Shown piece after piece: positions 1 through 8,265 of a DNA stretch of 40,916 nt. The notes under the pieces are model-generated. The model was not told the DNA's origin. It worked only from the letters and a program-made list of their open reading frames with translations, and searched no databases. The first letter of the stretch is position 1. Each line of letters begins with the position of its first letter. Source of the stretch: a virus; IMG/VR virus record IMGVR_UViG_3300020020_000014, positions 1 through 40,916 of that record, one strand, 5' to 3'. A program made the translations under genes and the position numbers.

Positions 1-127
1 CAAGGGCAGCCTGGAATGGCTCTGGATGCTCTACCGGCAGACCGCTGCCTGGACCGATCTGTCGCTCGCCACCCGCCGCCAGCGCGAACGCATCATGCTG
101 CAGGTGCTGAAAACCGGCGGGAACGTG
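1..127. repeat. Terminal direct repeat, copy 1 (contig circularisation overlap)
   Basis: Exact 127-bp match to 40790-40916. It lies inside the integrase coding sequence and restores an uninterrupted reading frame when the ends are merged. A length of 127 equals a common maximum de Bruijn k-mer, so I read it as an assembly overlap and not as a biological terminal redundancy. Confidence 0.95.
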
Positions 128-871
128 CCGCTGTCTGCCATCACCGGCAAGGCGATTGAGCAGGGCATCCAGCGCCGCAAGCCATACGCCGCCCGCCACT
201 TTGTCGACACCCTGCACGGCATGTTCAAGTGGGCCATCAAGGCCCAGCACGTCGCCGTCGACCCGACCGCCGGCCGCGGCGTTGCCAAGCCCAAGACAAA
301 GGGCTTCCCGGTCTGGACTGAGGAGGAGCTAGAACGGTACGAGGCTCGCTGGCCGCTCGGCACCCGCGAGCGCGTCATGTTCGCGGTCTATTGCTTCACC
401 GGCCTGCGCCGCGGCGACGCTGCCAGGCTCGGCCGGCAGCACATCCGCAACGGCGTCATCACGATCGACACGGAAAAGACCGGCACCAGGGTGACGATCC
501 CTGTCCTGCCGGAACTTTCCGCCGCCATCGCGGCCGGGCCGATCGGCGAACTGTCGATCATCGCCAGCAAGAAGGGCCAGCCGCTCCGCAAGGAGGTGAT
601 CGGCACGCTGTTCAAGAGAGCCTGCCGAGAGGCCGGCATTCCCGGCAAGTCGGCCCACGGGATCCGCAAGGCAGCAGCGACGCGCGCTGCGAACAACGGC
701 GCCACGGTGGCGACGCTGGAGGCGATCTTTGGCTGGGAAGGCGGGCAGATGGCTGCGCTCTACACCCGAGCCGCCGACCGTCAAAGGCTGGCGTCGGAGC
801 ACATGGAAAAACTGTCCAAAACCGGAACGCCTATTCCCTCACCCGTGGGGAAGGTGAGGGAATTGGACTAA
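2..871 (+). CDS. int: Tyrosine integrase, C-terminal part (starts at 40596 across the join)
   Basis: This is the main part of a 354-aa tyrosine site-specific recombinase whose first 107 codons are at 40596-40916; both parts share the 127-bp overlap. In full-length numbering the catalytic set is visible: Arg201 in TGLRRGD, Lys224 in the beta-hairpin EKTGTR, His284 and Arg287 in HGIRK, Trp310 in the usual His/Trp position, and nucleophile Tyr319 in ALYTRAAD. The SAM-like core-binding domain is at about residues 55-165. It should integrate and excise the phage at attP/attB. It is the last gene of the rightward lysogeny operon and converges on the leftward late operon. The final codons contain a perfect inverted repeat (833-863). 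Confidence 0.95.
   Translation, partial: KGSLEWLWMLYRQTAAWTDLSLATRRQRERIMLQVLKTGGNVPLSAITGKAIEQGIQRRKPYAARHFVDTLHGMFKWAIKAQHVAVDPTAGRGVAKPKTKGFPVWTEEELERYEARWPLGTRERVMFAVYCFTGLRRGDAARLGRQHIRNGVITIDTEKTGTRVTIPVLPELSAAIAAGPIGELSIIASKKGQPLRKEVIGTLFKRACREAGIPGKSAHGIRKAAATRAANNGATVATLEAIFGWEGGQMAALYTRAADRQRLASEHMEKLSKTGTPIPSPVGKVRELD
833..863. terminator. Perfect 11-bp hairpin at the 3' end of int
   Basis: ATTCCCTCACC (833-843) and its exact complement (853-863) flank a 9-nt loop, immediately before the int stop codon. It could end the rightward transcript, although no T-run follows. The arms contain CCCTCACC, which recurs at 959-966 and 1009-1016, so it could equally be a pair of integrase arm-type sites. 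Confidence 0.45.
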
Positions 872-1016
872 ATTCAGCAGCAATATCAATGCTGTTTTCA
901 GGCGGTGGTGGGGGAAGAAGTAGTAGAAGCTAATAGCGAAATCAATGGATTGCAGCAAGGTGAGGGAAAATCAGCCCCATTGAAGCCAAAAGGGAAATTT
1001 TATCGGCGCCCTCACC
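833..1016. other. Candidate attP region with four CCCTCACC sites
   Basis: The octamer CCCTCACC occurs at 836-843 (+), 853-860 (-), 959-966 (-) and 1009-1016 (+). The second and third copies extend to a shared 12-mer AAGGTGAGGGAA (851-862, 957-968). The sites sit directly after int, in the only gap between the convergent operons, where attP normally lies. The core would fall within about 870-955. No tRNA 3' end is recognisable there. Inference from position and repeat pattern only. Confidence 0.45.
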
Positions 1017-1231
1017 TACCCCAGCTTGATCCTGGGCAGGCCGTTGCCGCCGCCGAGCACCATCTGCACCAGCCACAGGATGGCGATTAGCGCGACGATC
1101 ACCCACAGGATCTGTATCACTCGCTCGGGGATCGGCAGGCCGACAATGTCGCGCAGCACCCAGATCACCAGGTAGATCACGATCGCCAGCAGGCAGATGT
1201 AGATCAAGAACGTGATTACAGACGTGAGCAT
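1016..1231 (-). CDS. Small two-helix membrane protein, holin candidate (71 aa)
   Basis: The 71-aa product has two long hydrophobic helices (about residues 3-25 and 38-58) separated by a short segment with charged residues and IPERV. This matches a class II holin topology and resembles the Thivi_2564-type small membrane proteins. The ATG at 1231 has a near-perfect Shine-Dalgarno AGGAGGTGA that also encodes the last two codons and stop of the upstream lipoprotein gene, so the two are tightly coupled. It is the last gene of the leftward late operon, where lysis genes often sit. The holin role is inferred from size, topology and position. A generic membrane protein is the alternative. Confidence 0.7.
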   Translation of the reverse strand: MLTSVITFLIYICLLAIVIYLVIWVLRDIVGLPIPERVIQILWVIVALIAILWLVQMVLGGGNGLPRIKLG

Positions 1232-1233
1232 GG

Positions 1234-1425
1234 TCACCTCCTGTTGCCGACGCAGCGCGCGACCTCGATCTGGGTCCGAGCGGTCTGCTTGCACTGTTGC
1301 TCCGCGTTGATGGCATCGACCTCGGCGCGTCTGTAGACGTCGGGGTCGTATAGCTCCAGCCCGAGCCTCTGCTGCGCGCAGCCCGCCAGCGCCACCATAG
1401 CGACGATGGCGAGCAGGGCGCGCAT
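1234..1425 (-). CDS. Small lipoprotein (63 aa), possible lysis accessory
   Basis: The product begins with a short positively charged N-terminus, a hydrophobic stretch and a lipobox LAGC, so it should be lipidated at the Cys at about residue 16 and exported. The mature part is about 48 aa, rich in Gln, Arg and Glu, with two further Cys. Position next to a holin candidate suggests an outer-membrane spanin (Rz1-like), but Rz1 proteins are usually proline-rich and this one is not, and no inner-membrane partner is apparent. ATG at 1425 overlaps the fibre stop as TGATG; GTG one codon earlier is possible. Confidence 0.75.
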   Translation of the reverse strand: MRALLAIVAMVALAGCAQQRLGLELYDPDVYRRAEVDAINAEQQCKQTARTQIEVARCVGNRR

Positions 1426-3134
1426 CACTGCACCCTCGTTGGCTTCGGGTCGATGCCGGCCTTGCCCTCCAGCTCCGCGACGCGCACCCGCAGCGCCTTC
1501 AGTTCCTGCAGCAGCACCGGGACGTATTTGCTGTAGTCGACGCCCCAGAACTCTAGGTCGTCAGCCTTGCCGCCGCCCTGCACTGTATGCGTCACCGCCG
1601 TCGGGTAGACCTCGACGGCCTGCTGCGCGATCACGCCGTAGGACCGCTCGCCAGTTGCCTTCCACGCGAAATCGTAGACGTCAGTGCGATCGATGATGTT
1701 GCCCGCATCGAACGATTTCAGATCTTCCTTCAGCTCGAGGCCGGAGGATGTGTTGTAGGCAACGTTAGTGGCGTTTGCTCCTATGCTTCCGACTTGGGTG
1801 CCAGCGGCGTTATGAAAGGAGATCATGGTCGCGTTGTCGGCACCCACGCCGATAGCGATGCCATACTGGGTATTTGCCCCCAAGCACACAACTTTCAGGC
1901 TGGCGCCGACGGACGGTATAGTCCCGGCACCATCCCCCACGACAGTCGTGCCAGTGCCAAATTCCAGCCTTAGCGGCCTGACAAGGTTGCCGGTAGTGGA
2001 AAATATAAAATCATCAACTTGGCCTCCCGTAAAAAGGGTAGAATAGGTTCCGGTGTACCATTTGTTGGTGGAGCCTTTTTGCCACCTGACCACGGGGCCG
2101 GGGTTGGTACCGCCGGTGCCGCCGTTGATGTTGATAATGGCCTGATTACTCGCGTCTGGCCCGACGGTGAAATTGGCGTTAACCAGCTTTACCTCGATGC
2201 CGCCGTCGCAAGTCAGAGCCTTGCCGCCGGTGGTGCCGAAACGGTATTCGCCAGAGCCAGTAATCGCCGCCCCCCTCGCGGTTATCGGCTGGTGGGAGAT
2301 AAAACTGCCCGCACCGGCAATATTGAAGTTGTTGCCGTCGCAGCTGAGTATCTTGGTGCTGCCGGACGTGCCAAACCGGAACGAACCCGAACTCGTCGCG
2401 GTAGCAGATGCCACTATCTCATTGACCTGCAAGGCCCCGGTCATGGTATCGCCCGTGATCTTTACAAAATCCTGCGCAGACCACGTGGCGTCCCACGTTC
2501 CGGCGATCTTGTTCCTGACGTACAGCTTGCCGGTGGTCTGGTCGCGCGACTCGACCGTGCCGTAGCTGCCGTCGGCGTTGGCGTAGTAGATACCCGCGAA
2601 GCGGTTGGTCGCGTTGGGGGCTCCGGTGGCGGCCACGGCCGAATAGAACGAGCCTGCCACGAACGAATGGGTGTCGTAATTGGTCACAACCTGACGCGCC
2701 AGTTCAAAATCCTGCGAGGACCACGCGGTGCCCCACACGCCTGCAACCTTGTTCTTGACGTAAAGTATGCCGGTGGTCTGGTCGCGCGCCTCTAACGTAG
2801 AGTAGCTGCCGTCAGCGTTGCCGTAGCAAATACCCGCAAAGCGATTAGCGGCATTTGGCGCGCCGGTGGCGCCCGCGGCCGAATAGAATGAGCCGTTTTC
2901 CCAGACGTGGCTGTCGTAATTGGTGACCACCTGCCCCGCCACTTCGGCGTCCAGATTATTGCGAGCATCGTATGCGCTGCTCGCCCCCGTACCGCCCGAC
3001 GAAATCGGCCGCGGCGTGTTAAGGTCGATCGTCACGTCGTGCGTGTAGCCGTTATAGACCGCACTCTCGATCGTGGTACCCTCGACCACGTCGGGGAAAG
3101 GCTGGCTGTAGACGCCGGATGGGTCACGGGGCAT
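1425..3134 (-). CDS. Tail fibre/spike with C-terminal S74 chaperone domain (569 aa)
   Basis: Receptor-binding-type virion protein. Residues about 64-143 and 144-223 are a tandem duplication (80-aa period, 240 bp in DNA) with the shared core NRFAGI and RDQTTG. The middle is beta-rich, Gly/Thr/Ser-rich, with a KITGDTMTGALQV fibre motif. The last ~110 residues match the Peptidase_S74 intramolecular chaperone: LKEDLKSF, YGVIAQQAVEVYP, VDYSKYVPVLLQELK, then a coiled coil. In family members this domain trimerises the fibre and often cleaves itself at a Ser-Asp before the first Lys motif; here that spot reads SSGLELKED, so cleavage may be absent. A GGGAG Shine-Dalgarno precedes ATG 3134. Confidence 0.85.
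   Translation of the reverse strand: MPRDPSGVYSQPFPDVVEGTTIESAVYNGYTHDVTIDLNTPRPISSGGTGASSAYDARNNLDAEVAGQVVTNYDSHVWENGSFYSAAGATGAPNAANRFAGICYGNADGSYSTLEARDQTTGILYVKNKVAGVWGTAWSSQDFELARQVVTNYDTHSFVAGSFYSAVAATGAPNATNRFAGIYYANADGSYGTVESRDQTTGKLYVRNKIAGTWDATWSAQDFVKITGDTMTGALQVNEIVASATATSSGSFRFGTSGSTKILSCDGNNFNIAGAGSFISHQPITARGAAITGSGEYRFGTTGGKALTCDGGIEVKLVNANFTVGPDASNQAIININGGTGGTNPGPVVRWQKGSTNKWYTGTYSTLFTGGQVDDFIFSTTGNLVRPLRLEFGTGTTVVGDGAGTIPSVGASLKVVCLGANTQYGIAIGVGADNATMISFHNAAGTQVGSIGANATNVAYNTSSGLELKEDLKSFDAGNIIDRTDVYDFAWKATGERSYGVIAQQAVEVYPTAVTHTVQGGGKADDLEFWGVDYSKYVPVLLQELKALRVRVAELEGKAGIDPKPTRVQ
2465..2944 (-). repeat. 240-bp tandem duplication inside the S74 fibre gene
   Basis: Two diverged copies, about 2465-2704 and 2705-2944, run in phase with a period of exactly 240 bp and encode two homologous 80-aa modules. 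Both contain NYD, GSFYSA, ATGAPNA, NRFAGI and RDQTTG. Such duplications lengthen the fibre shaft. Confidence 0.8.
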
Positions 3135-3137
3135 TGA

Positions 3138-4709
3138 TCACTCCCATTCGTCGGCCGTTTCCGGCCGCTGTTGCTGCTTGACAATCTCGGTGGCAATCAC
3201 GTCGCGCACGCCCTTGGCGGCGCGCGGCGCGCCTGGGCCTGGCACCATTGGCGACGTCGCCACCAGGTCGCGGTAGTGCGGGTTGCGCTGGTTAATCATT
3301 TCCTGCAGCCGGCGAACGTTGGCGTTCGCCTGCCGATTTCCTGCCACGCGCATGCCTAGGCCGAACGCCGGCAGGGCCAGGCCCGCGGCGATGCCCATCG
3401 AGGGATCATCTTTGAAATACGTCGAGGCGCCGCCAATGCCGACGCCTGCACCAGCAAGCGCGCCCAGGCCGCTGCCGCCGCCCGCGGTTTTTGCGAGGTA
3501 GCGGACGATATTCTCGCGCGTCATGCGCGACCCGGCCTCGTTCTCGCCGCGGGCAAAGCGGCGCAGCGCGCCGATCTCGTCGGCGTTGTAACCCTCTTTC
3601 GAGGCCCTGCTTACTCCGCGCGTGGGCTTGATAAAGCCCGACGTGGCGTTGCGGAGAGAGTTCTCGAGGTTGAGGCCGGAATAGTTGGAGCCGCCCTTGT
3701 CGGTGGCGCCCGTAATGAGATCGTCGAAGGCCTGGGCGCGTCGATAGCCGGCGTTGTTGTCGCGCGCGCGGACACCCAGTGCGGACGCCTCGCGGGCAGC
3801 GGCCTCGTATCCTGGCGGAATAGCCCCCGGAGGCGGATTAATAACGAAGTCGTCCAGGGCACCTTTGACGACCCGACCGCTTTCGCGATCCGTCGCGCGC
3901 TCCGCAGTTCGCGGAATTTTGTTAATCCCTTTGCGAATGAACTCGATACCCGCCGGATCCACCGTCGCGCCCAGGGCAGGAGGGGTTCCCGTACCGATTG
4001 CCGCGGCTGGCTGGCGCATTTCGTCAATGCCACGCCACGTTCCCGGGCTGTCGCGTTCGTGAAAACGCTCGGCACGGAGATTGGCCTCGACGTCGTCAGC
4101 GCGTTGCGCGAGGTGTCGGGCGTCGTAGGGGACGCTGCTGCGGGCGAGGTTGTCGTAGTCCATGTTTTTGGCGTGGTAGAGCGTGTTGACATCCGGCGTC
4201 TCCGCAGCAGTAACCCTCGGCCGGGCGCCGAAGGCGGCCCCGCCGACCGCTCCAAGTGGAGCACCGACAGCCCCGCCAAACAAGCCGTTCTTGACGTAGT
4301 CTTTCCAGTCACCCGTGTAGGTACTGCCGGCCCCCTGCGCCGCGCCGGTGGCCGCGCCCGTGGCGCCGTAGCCCAGCGCCCGCGCCAGGGCACCGCCGCC
4401 CAAGCGGGCGGCCAGTCTGGCCGCGCCAAGGCCCGGTATTGCCATGGAGCCGGCGAAGTCGCCGACCGTCGACATGACGGGACTGCGCTGGCGGGCGGCC
4501 TCGGACAGTTTCACCTGCTCATCGACGCCGGCGTTGTAGCCCTTGCCGCTGATGAGGCCCTCCATGGCGCCCGCGAACCGATCAGCCATACCGAATGTCT
4601 GTGCGTTCGCGGTTGCCCGCACGGTGTCGTCGGCCGTCTGCGCGACGTTCTTCGCGGTGTCGAGCCACGATCCGGGCCGCTGCTCCTCGCCCCAATCATC
4701 GTCTGCCAT
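3138..4709 (-). CDS. Putative DNA-ejection/internal virion protein (523 aa)
   Basis: No enzyme motif is visible. The N-terminus is acidic (MADDDWGEEQ). Residues about 85-170 are strongly Ala/Gly-rich with GxxxG-type helix-packing patterns, and another Gly/Ala-rich hydrophobic helix lies near 410-450; the rest is charged and helical. This composition is typical of podovirus ejection proteins that insert into the cell envelope to form the DNA channel. It sits after the transglycosylase-bearing protein and before the fibre, consistent with an internal virion protein cluster. ATG 4709 is chosen because it follows the upstream stop by 2 bp; an in-frame start 11 codons earlier would overlap that gene. 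Confidence 0.65.
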   Translation of the reverse strand: MADDDWGEEQRPGSWLDTAKNVAQTADDTVRATANAQTFGMADRFAGAMEGLISGKGYNAGVDEQVKLSEAARQRSPVMSTVGDFAGSMAIPGLGAARLAARLGGGALARALGYGATGAATGAAQGAGSTYTGDWKDYVKNGLFGGAVGAPLGAVGGAAFGARPRVTAAETPDVNTLYHAKNMDYDNLARSSVPYDARHLAQRADDVEANLRAERFHERDSPGTWRGIDEMRQPAAAIGTGTPPALGATVDPAGIEFIRKGINKIPRTAERATDRESGRVVKGALDDFVINPPPGAIPPGYEAAAREASALGVRARDNNAGYRRAQAFDDLITGATDKGGSNYSGLNLENSLRNATSGFIKPTRGVSRASKEGYNADEIGALRRFARGENEAGSRMTRENIVRYLAKTAGGGSGLGALAGAGVGIGGASTYFKDDPSMGIAAGLALPAFGLGMRVAGNRQANANVRRLQEMINQRNPHYRDLVATSPMVPGPGAPRAAKGVRDVIATEIVKQQQRPETADEWE

Positions 4710-4711
4710 GG

Positions 4712-6841
4712 TCACATATCCAGCCAGTTCTTGCCGTCCCAAACGCGCTTCTCGCCGGTCTTTTTGTTCTCGGCGACGTATCCCTTCGGCCGCTCGCCCA
4801 GCTTCTTGTGCATCGTCTCGTTGATCTGGGCCTGCGTCTCGTCGTGCTTTTTGACCATTTCCTTCTTGGCGTAATCGACCAGCCTCTGGCCCTCGCCCAG
4901 GCCGTTGTACATGCTGCCCATGATGGCCTGGCGCCGCTCCCGCTTGGCCTGGATCGTCTTTTCGTCGTCGCCATACCGCGGCATTGCCATCTTGTACTGG
5001 CGAACCTCCTCGGTTTCGCCGATCACGGCGCCGGAAATGTCGCGCAGGTTGGCGGCAATACTGAAGTCGGCCGCGCTCCGGGCAATCCGGTAATTGCGGT
5101 CGAGCATCGCGTTGCCGCCGAACTTATTGATGACATCCTGCATCGGACTATTGGCGAGCAGCTTTTCCTTGCCCTCGAGCTGCTTCTCGGCGAGCAGCAT
5201 CTGGGTCAGGAACTTCTGCGACTTGTCCTGGTGCTCGGTCAGCGGCTTGCGGAGCTGCGGCGGCCCCTCGCCGTCCTTGGCGCCCGGCATCGGCGCCGTG
5301 ACGTCGATCCAGGGACTGCCGAGCGGCTTGTTCGGGTCTGGGATCATCAGTCTGCCGTCGACCGTGGTGTGCGGCCCGGCCTTCAGCTTCTGCTGCCGCT
5401 CGGCTTCCTCGCTGATGCGCTTGGCCTGGTCGGCCATGTCCTTGTGGTGCTGCAACTCCAGCGCCCGGTTCGCGATTTCCTGGTTCTTGTGGGCCTCGTT
5501 GAGTTGGCCCTGCTTGATCTCGCGCTTCTTGACCTCCTCCTGGTACAGGCCACCCAGCATCTGCTTGGTGTACTCGTTGGGCGTAGTGACGATCTTACGC
5601 GCCAGGTTGCGCTCCCGGTCATTCGGCTCGAGTATCGGGGGCGGCGTAAGTTGTCCCGGCTTGGGCGTGACGTAGCCGGGATCAGCGGCCTGCGTCGGCA
5701 TGGCCCTGATCGGGTTGGCCGGTGGCGCGCCAGGGATCTGGGCCTGCGCCAGGCGCGGATCGGGCTGCGCTGATGGCGGCGGCGTGGCCGGCGTGAAGCC
5801 GCCCGGCGCCGGCGGGATGGCGCCGGGAATGGTTGGGGCCGAGCGGCCCGTGAGGATCTCGGGCGGCAGGCCTCCAGGGGCGGCTGCGGGGCCCGTGGGC
5901 GCGAGTGCCGACGCGCCGCCGCCTGGCTGCTGCCGGGCCGCCAGTTGGGCCGCGACGGCGTCCCTGGGGCTCACCTGCGCCGTCTCGTTCGGCATGCCAT
6001 AAAAGCGATTGATCTTGCCGACCGCCTGCTGCGGCGTGGCCCCTGCGGGGATGTTGTTGACGGCGAGATTGCCAGGCTCGGTGCCGCGGCCGGCCAGCAG
6101 GTTGATACCGCCCTGCCGGCCCTGCTGATGCATCACGGCCAGTTCCTGGAACGTCGGGGGCCGGCCGTTGGCCTTCTGGAAGGCGGCGGCGTTGTCGGCG
6201 GTGAAGGCCCTCACAGCGTCGGTGGACGCTGCCGGATCGAACCGCTTGTCACCGGGGATGCCGTAGTCGCGGCCGGTACCCTTGGTAAACTGGAAGGGAC
6301 CGGCGGCGCCGGTCGGGGAAACGTCGCGCGCCCCTTTCGGAGCCTCGTCGCCGGACAGCGAGCCGAGATAGGCCTGCATGTCGACGTTGGGCTCTTTCGC
6401 AGCAATGGTGTCCTGCATGTAGCCTGGCGTCGGCTTAAACCCCAGCCGTGCCTGCGCGTCGAGGATGTTGTAGCCACCGTCGCCGACGCCGGGCTCGACC
6501 TCAAAGGATCCTGGCACCGGGGCCGGCGTGCTCGATGTCTCACCGCCCTCCTCCGTTGACGTTGGCGCGAACGACCGTGTCGACGGCGCCGGCGGCGATG
6601 CCGCCGCTAGGGCGGCGTCGTATTCCTTACCGGCCGCGGCGCGGGAGGCCGCGTCCTGCCGCTCGAGGTTCTTGCCGATCAGGGCGTCGCCGATGCTGTC
6701 GCCGATCGAGGACAGGCCCTCGCCCACGGTTTTCGGGAAGGCCCGCTTCTGCCCCATCATCGCCAGCGCAATGCGCTTGCGCAGCTCCTGGTTCACGTTC
6801 GGGTCGCTCTGGTCGAAGATGAACTTGAACGGGTTCTCCAT
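4712..6841 (-). CDS. Virion-associated lytic transglycosylase / ejection protein (709 aa)
   Basis: Residues ~140-255 carry an SLT-type lytic transglycosylase pattern: Glu166, twelve residues upstream of GAAGPFQF (178-185), then TKGTGRDYG. The spacing from Glu166 to the Gly-Ala matches the family's catalytic Glu. It should cut peptidoglycan locally during DNA entry. Residues ~80-115 and ~280-400 are Pro/Ala/Gln-rich linkers. The C-terminal third is highly charged alpha-helix (about 430-500 and 590-690), probably coiled coil, as in T7 gp16-like or P22 ejection proteins. It overlaps its upstream neighbour as TGATG. It is the only muralytic candidate found in the genome. Confidence 0.75.
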   Translation of the reverse strand: MENPFKFIFDQSDPNVNQELRKRIALAMMGQKRAFPKTVGEGLSSIGDSIGDALIGKNLERQDAASRAAAGKEYDAALAAASPPAPSTRSFAPTSTEEGGETSSTPAPVPGSFEVEPGVGDGGYNILDAQARLGFKPTPGYMQDTIAAKEPNVDMQAYLGSLSGDEAPKGARDVSPTGAAGPFQFTKGTGRDYGIPGDKRFDPAASTDAVRAFTADNAAAFQKANGRPPTFQELAVMHQQGRQGGINLLAGRGTEPGNLAVNNIPAGATPQQAVGKINRFYGMPNETAQVSPRDAVAAQLAARQQPGGGASALAPTGPAAAPGGLPPEILTGRSAPTIPGAIPPAPGGFTPATPPPSAQPDPRLAQAQIPGAPPANPIRAMPTQAADPGYVTPKPGQLTPPPILEPNDRERNLARKIVTTPNEYTKQMLGGLYQEEVKKREIKQGQLNEAHKNQEIANRALELQHHKDMADQAKRISEEAERQQKLKAGPHTTVDGRLMIPDPNKPLGSPWIDVTAPMPGAKDGEGPPQLRKPLTEHQDKSQKFLTQMLLAEKQLEGKEKLLANSPMQDVINKFGGNAMLDRNYRIARSAADFSIAANLRDISGAVIGETEEVRQYKMAMPRYGDDEKTIQAKRERRQAIMGSMYNGLGEGQRLVDYAKKEMVKKHDETQAQINETMHKKLGERPKGYVAENKKTGEKRVWDGKNWLDM

Positions 6842-8262
6842 CAGGCGGCCCTCAGAATGCTACCCATCACCCGGCGCGGGTAGATGTGCTTGACGCCGCC
6901 AATTTCCGTGACGGCGCCGGGGTCGATCTTCTCGACGTCCTGCGCCATCGGGCCGACGTGCCGCTCGCCCTTCGGGTCGTCCTTGTAGGACCACTCGGAG
7001 ATCGGCAGTTCCGCCCGGCCGCCGTTTGCAGTCGCCGAGAACACCGTGCCCATCGGCCGGATGTTCTTCTTGACGCGGCGATCGGACGCCGTAATCGCGG
7101 CGGCGCCGAGCTTGCCGCCCAGGCCGAGCAGGCCGCCCAGCGTGCCCTGCGCGTTCTGGTTCTGGGCGTTGTAGACGCCCATCTGGTTCTGAAAATTTTG
7201 ATTGATCAGCCCGCCGATGTCGGTCGTCGCGATCTGCGAGCCCGGCGTGTTGATGAAATTGGGCTGGCTCACCTGCGAGCCCGACAGCAGCGCCGCGATT
7301 TCGTTGAGGGGCTGGTTGCGCTGCGAGTAGATCTCCTGCAGGGCCGAGTTGCGGGCGACTTGCCCCGCATTGAAGCCGGACTGCGCCTGCGCCAACTGCT
7401 GCGCCAGGCCCGCATTGCCGAACGAGGCCTGCGTGGCGTTCTGCCCAAATCGCTGGCCCTGCGCCGCGTTCTCAAACGTGCCGCGGCCAAGGGCCTGATT
7501 ATACGCCTGCCCCTGCGCCTCGTTCTGGAACGCCGCCAGCGAGCCCGCCATGGCGTTCATGCGCTGCTGCTCCTGCCCGGCCTGGCTGATCGCACCATAG
7601 CGCGCGTCGTTCGACTGCCTGTTGTAGTCGTCCATCGCGCTGGTGTAGGCCTGCGAGCCGTATCGGATGCCCTGGTCGGCGAGGCGCTGCTCGACGCTGG
7701 CGCGCTCCCGCTCCAGCTGCGGGTTCATCCTCGCCATCAGGCTTTCTTCGACCCGCTGCCGATCGGCGCTGAAATTATCCTCGGGACCGTAGGTGCGTGT
7801 GATCGCGCCGGCGTCGCCGAACTGGGACTGGATTGGGCCGCCGCCTTCGAACGACGTCGCCGCCTTCCCGACGTTGTTGATTGCGTCGGCGCCGGGGCGT
7901 GCCGGCAGGCCGCTGTAGTCAACCTCGCGCGACAGCACCCCGGCAGCGCGGCCGGCTTGGCTGGCGCCCATGCCGGCCATGGTGAGTTGCGCGGCCTCCT
8001 GCTGGGCCTGGATGGCCTGCTGCTGCGGCGACAGCGTCTGCGTCGCCGTAAACGACGGGATCTGGTAGACCTGGCCGGTCGCCGGGTCGCTCCAGGAATA
8101 ATTGCCCGACTGGTTGTAGGTCAGGCTCCCCTGCGGCGTGACCTGGTTGGTGTTGTTGAGATATTTATTGGCGATCGCCGTGCCGACATTGGTGCCCGTC
8201 GCCGCGGCCGCGGTCTGGTACGGGTTGGGCGGGGTCGGCGGATCCGGTTTGAAGAGGCCCAT
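6841..8262 (-). CDS. Internal virion protein with C-terminal S74-like domain (473 aa)
   Basis: Residues ~1-80 are Pro/Asn/Thr-rich. Residues ~80-330 are Gln/Ala/Asn-rich helix with many QAQ and NQ runs, likely long coiled coils. The last ~80 residues form a short S74-like module: SDRRVKKNI, then WSYKDD, HVGPMAQDVEKIDPGAV. The SD before RRVKK is the autocleavage position known in this family. The combination suggests a virion protein whose C-terminus folds or cleaves during assembly. It lies in the ejection-protein cluster, upstream of the transglycosylase gene. GGGGA precedes the ATG. Confidence 0.7.
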   Translation of the reverse strand: MGLFKPDPPTPPNPYQTAAAATGTNVGTAIANKYLNNTNQVTPQGSLTYNQSGNYSWSDPATGQVYQIPSFTATQTLSPQQQAIQAQQEAAQLTMAGMGASQAGRAAGVLSREVDYSGLPARPGADAINNVGKAATSFEGGGPIQSQFGDAGAITRTYGPEDNFSADRQRVEESLMARMNPQLERERASVEQRLADQGIRYGSQAYTSAMDDYNRQSNDARYGAISQAGQEQQRMNAMAGSLAAFQNEAQGQAYNQALGRGTFENAAQGQRFGQNATQASFGNAGLAQQLAQAQSGFNAGQVARNSALQEIYSQRNQPLNEIAALLSGSQVSQPNFINTPGSQIATTDIGGLINQNFQNQMGVYNAQNQNAQGTLGGLLGLGGKLGAAAITASDRRVKKNIRPMGTVFSATANGGRAELPISEWSYKDDPKGERHVGPMAQDVEKIDPGAVTEIGGVKHIYPRRVMGSILRAA

Positions 8263-8265
8263 GGC

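Noticed and set aside
1-127. True phage direct terminal repeat or cos end
   Set aside because: It falls inside the integrase frame and its length equals a common assembly k-mer.
870-1015. tRNA fragment as attB/attP core
   Set aside because: No T-loop, acceptor-stem or CCA-like sequence is visible in the gap.
3754-4874. Plus-strand frames opposite the 523-aa ejection protein (for example 4059-4874)
   Set aside because: Shadows with Arg/Val/Gly-rich sequence, no initiation signals and no continuity with neighbours.
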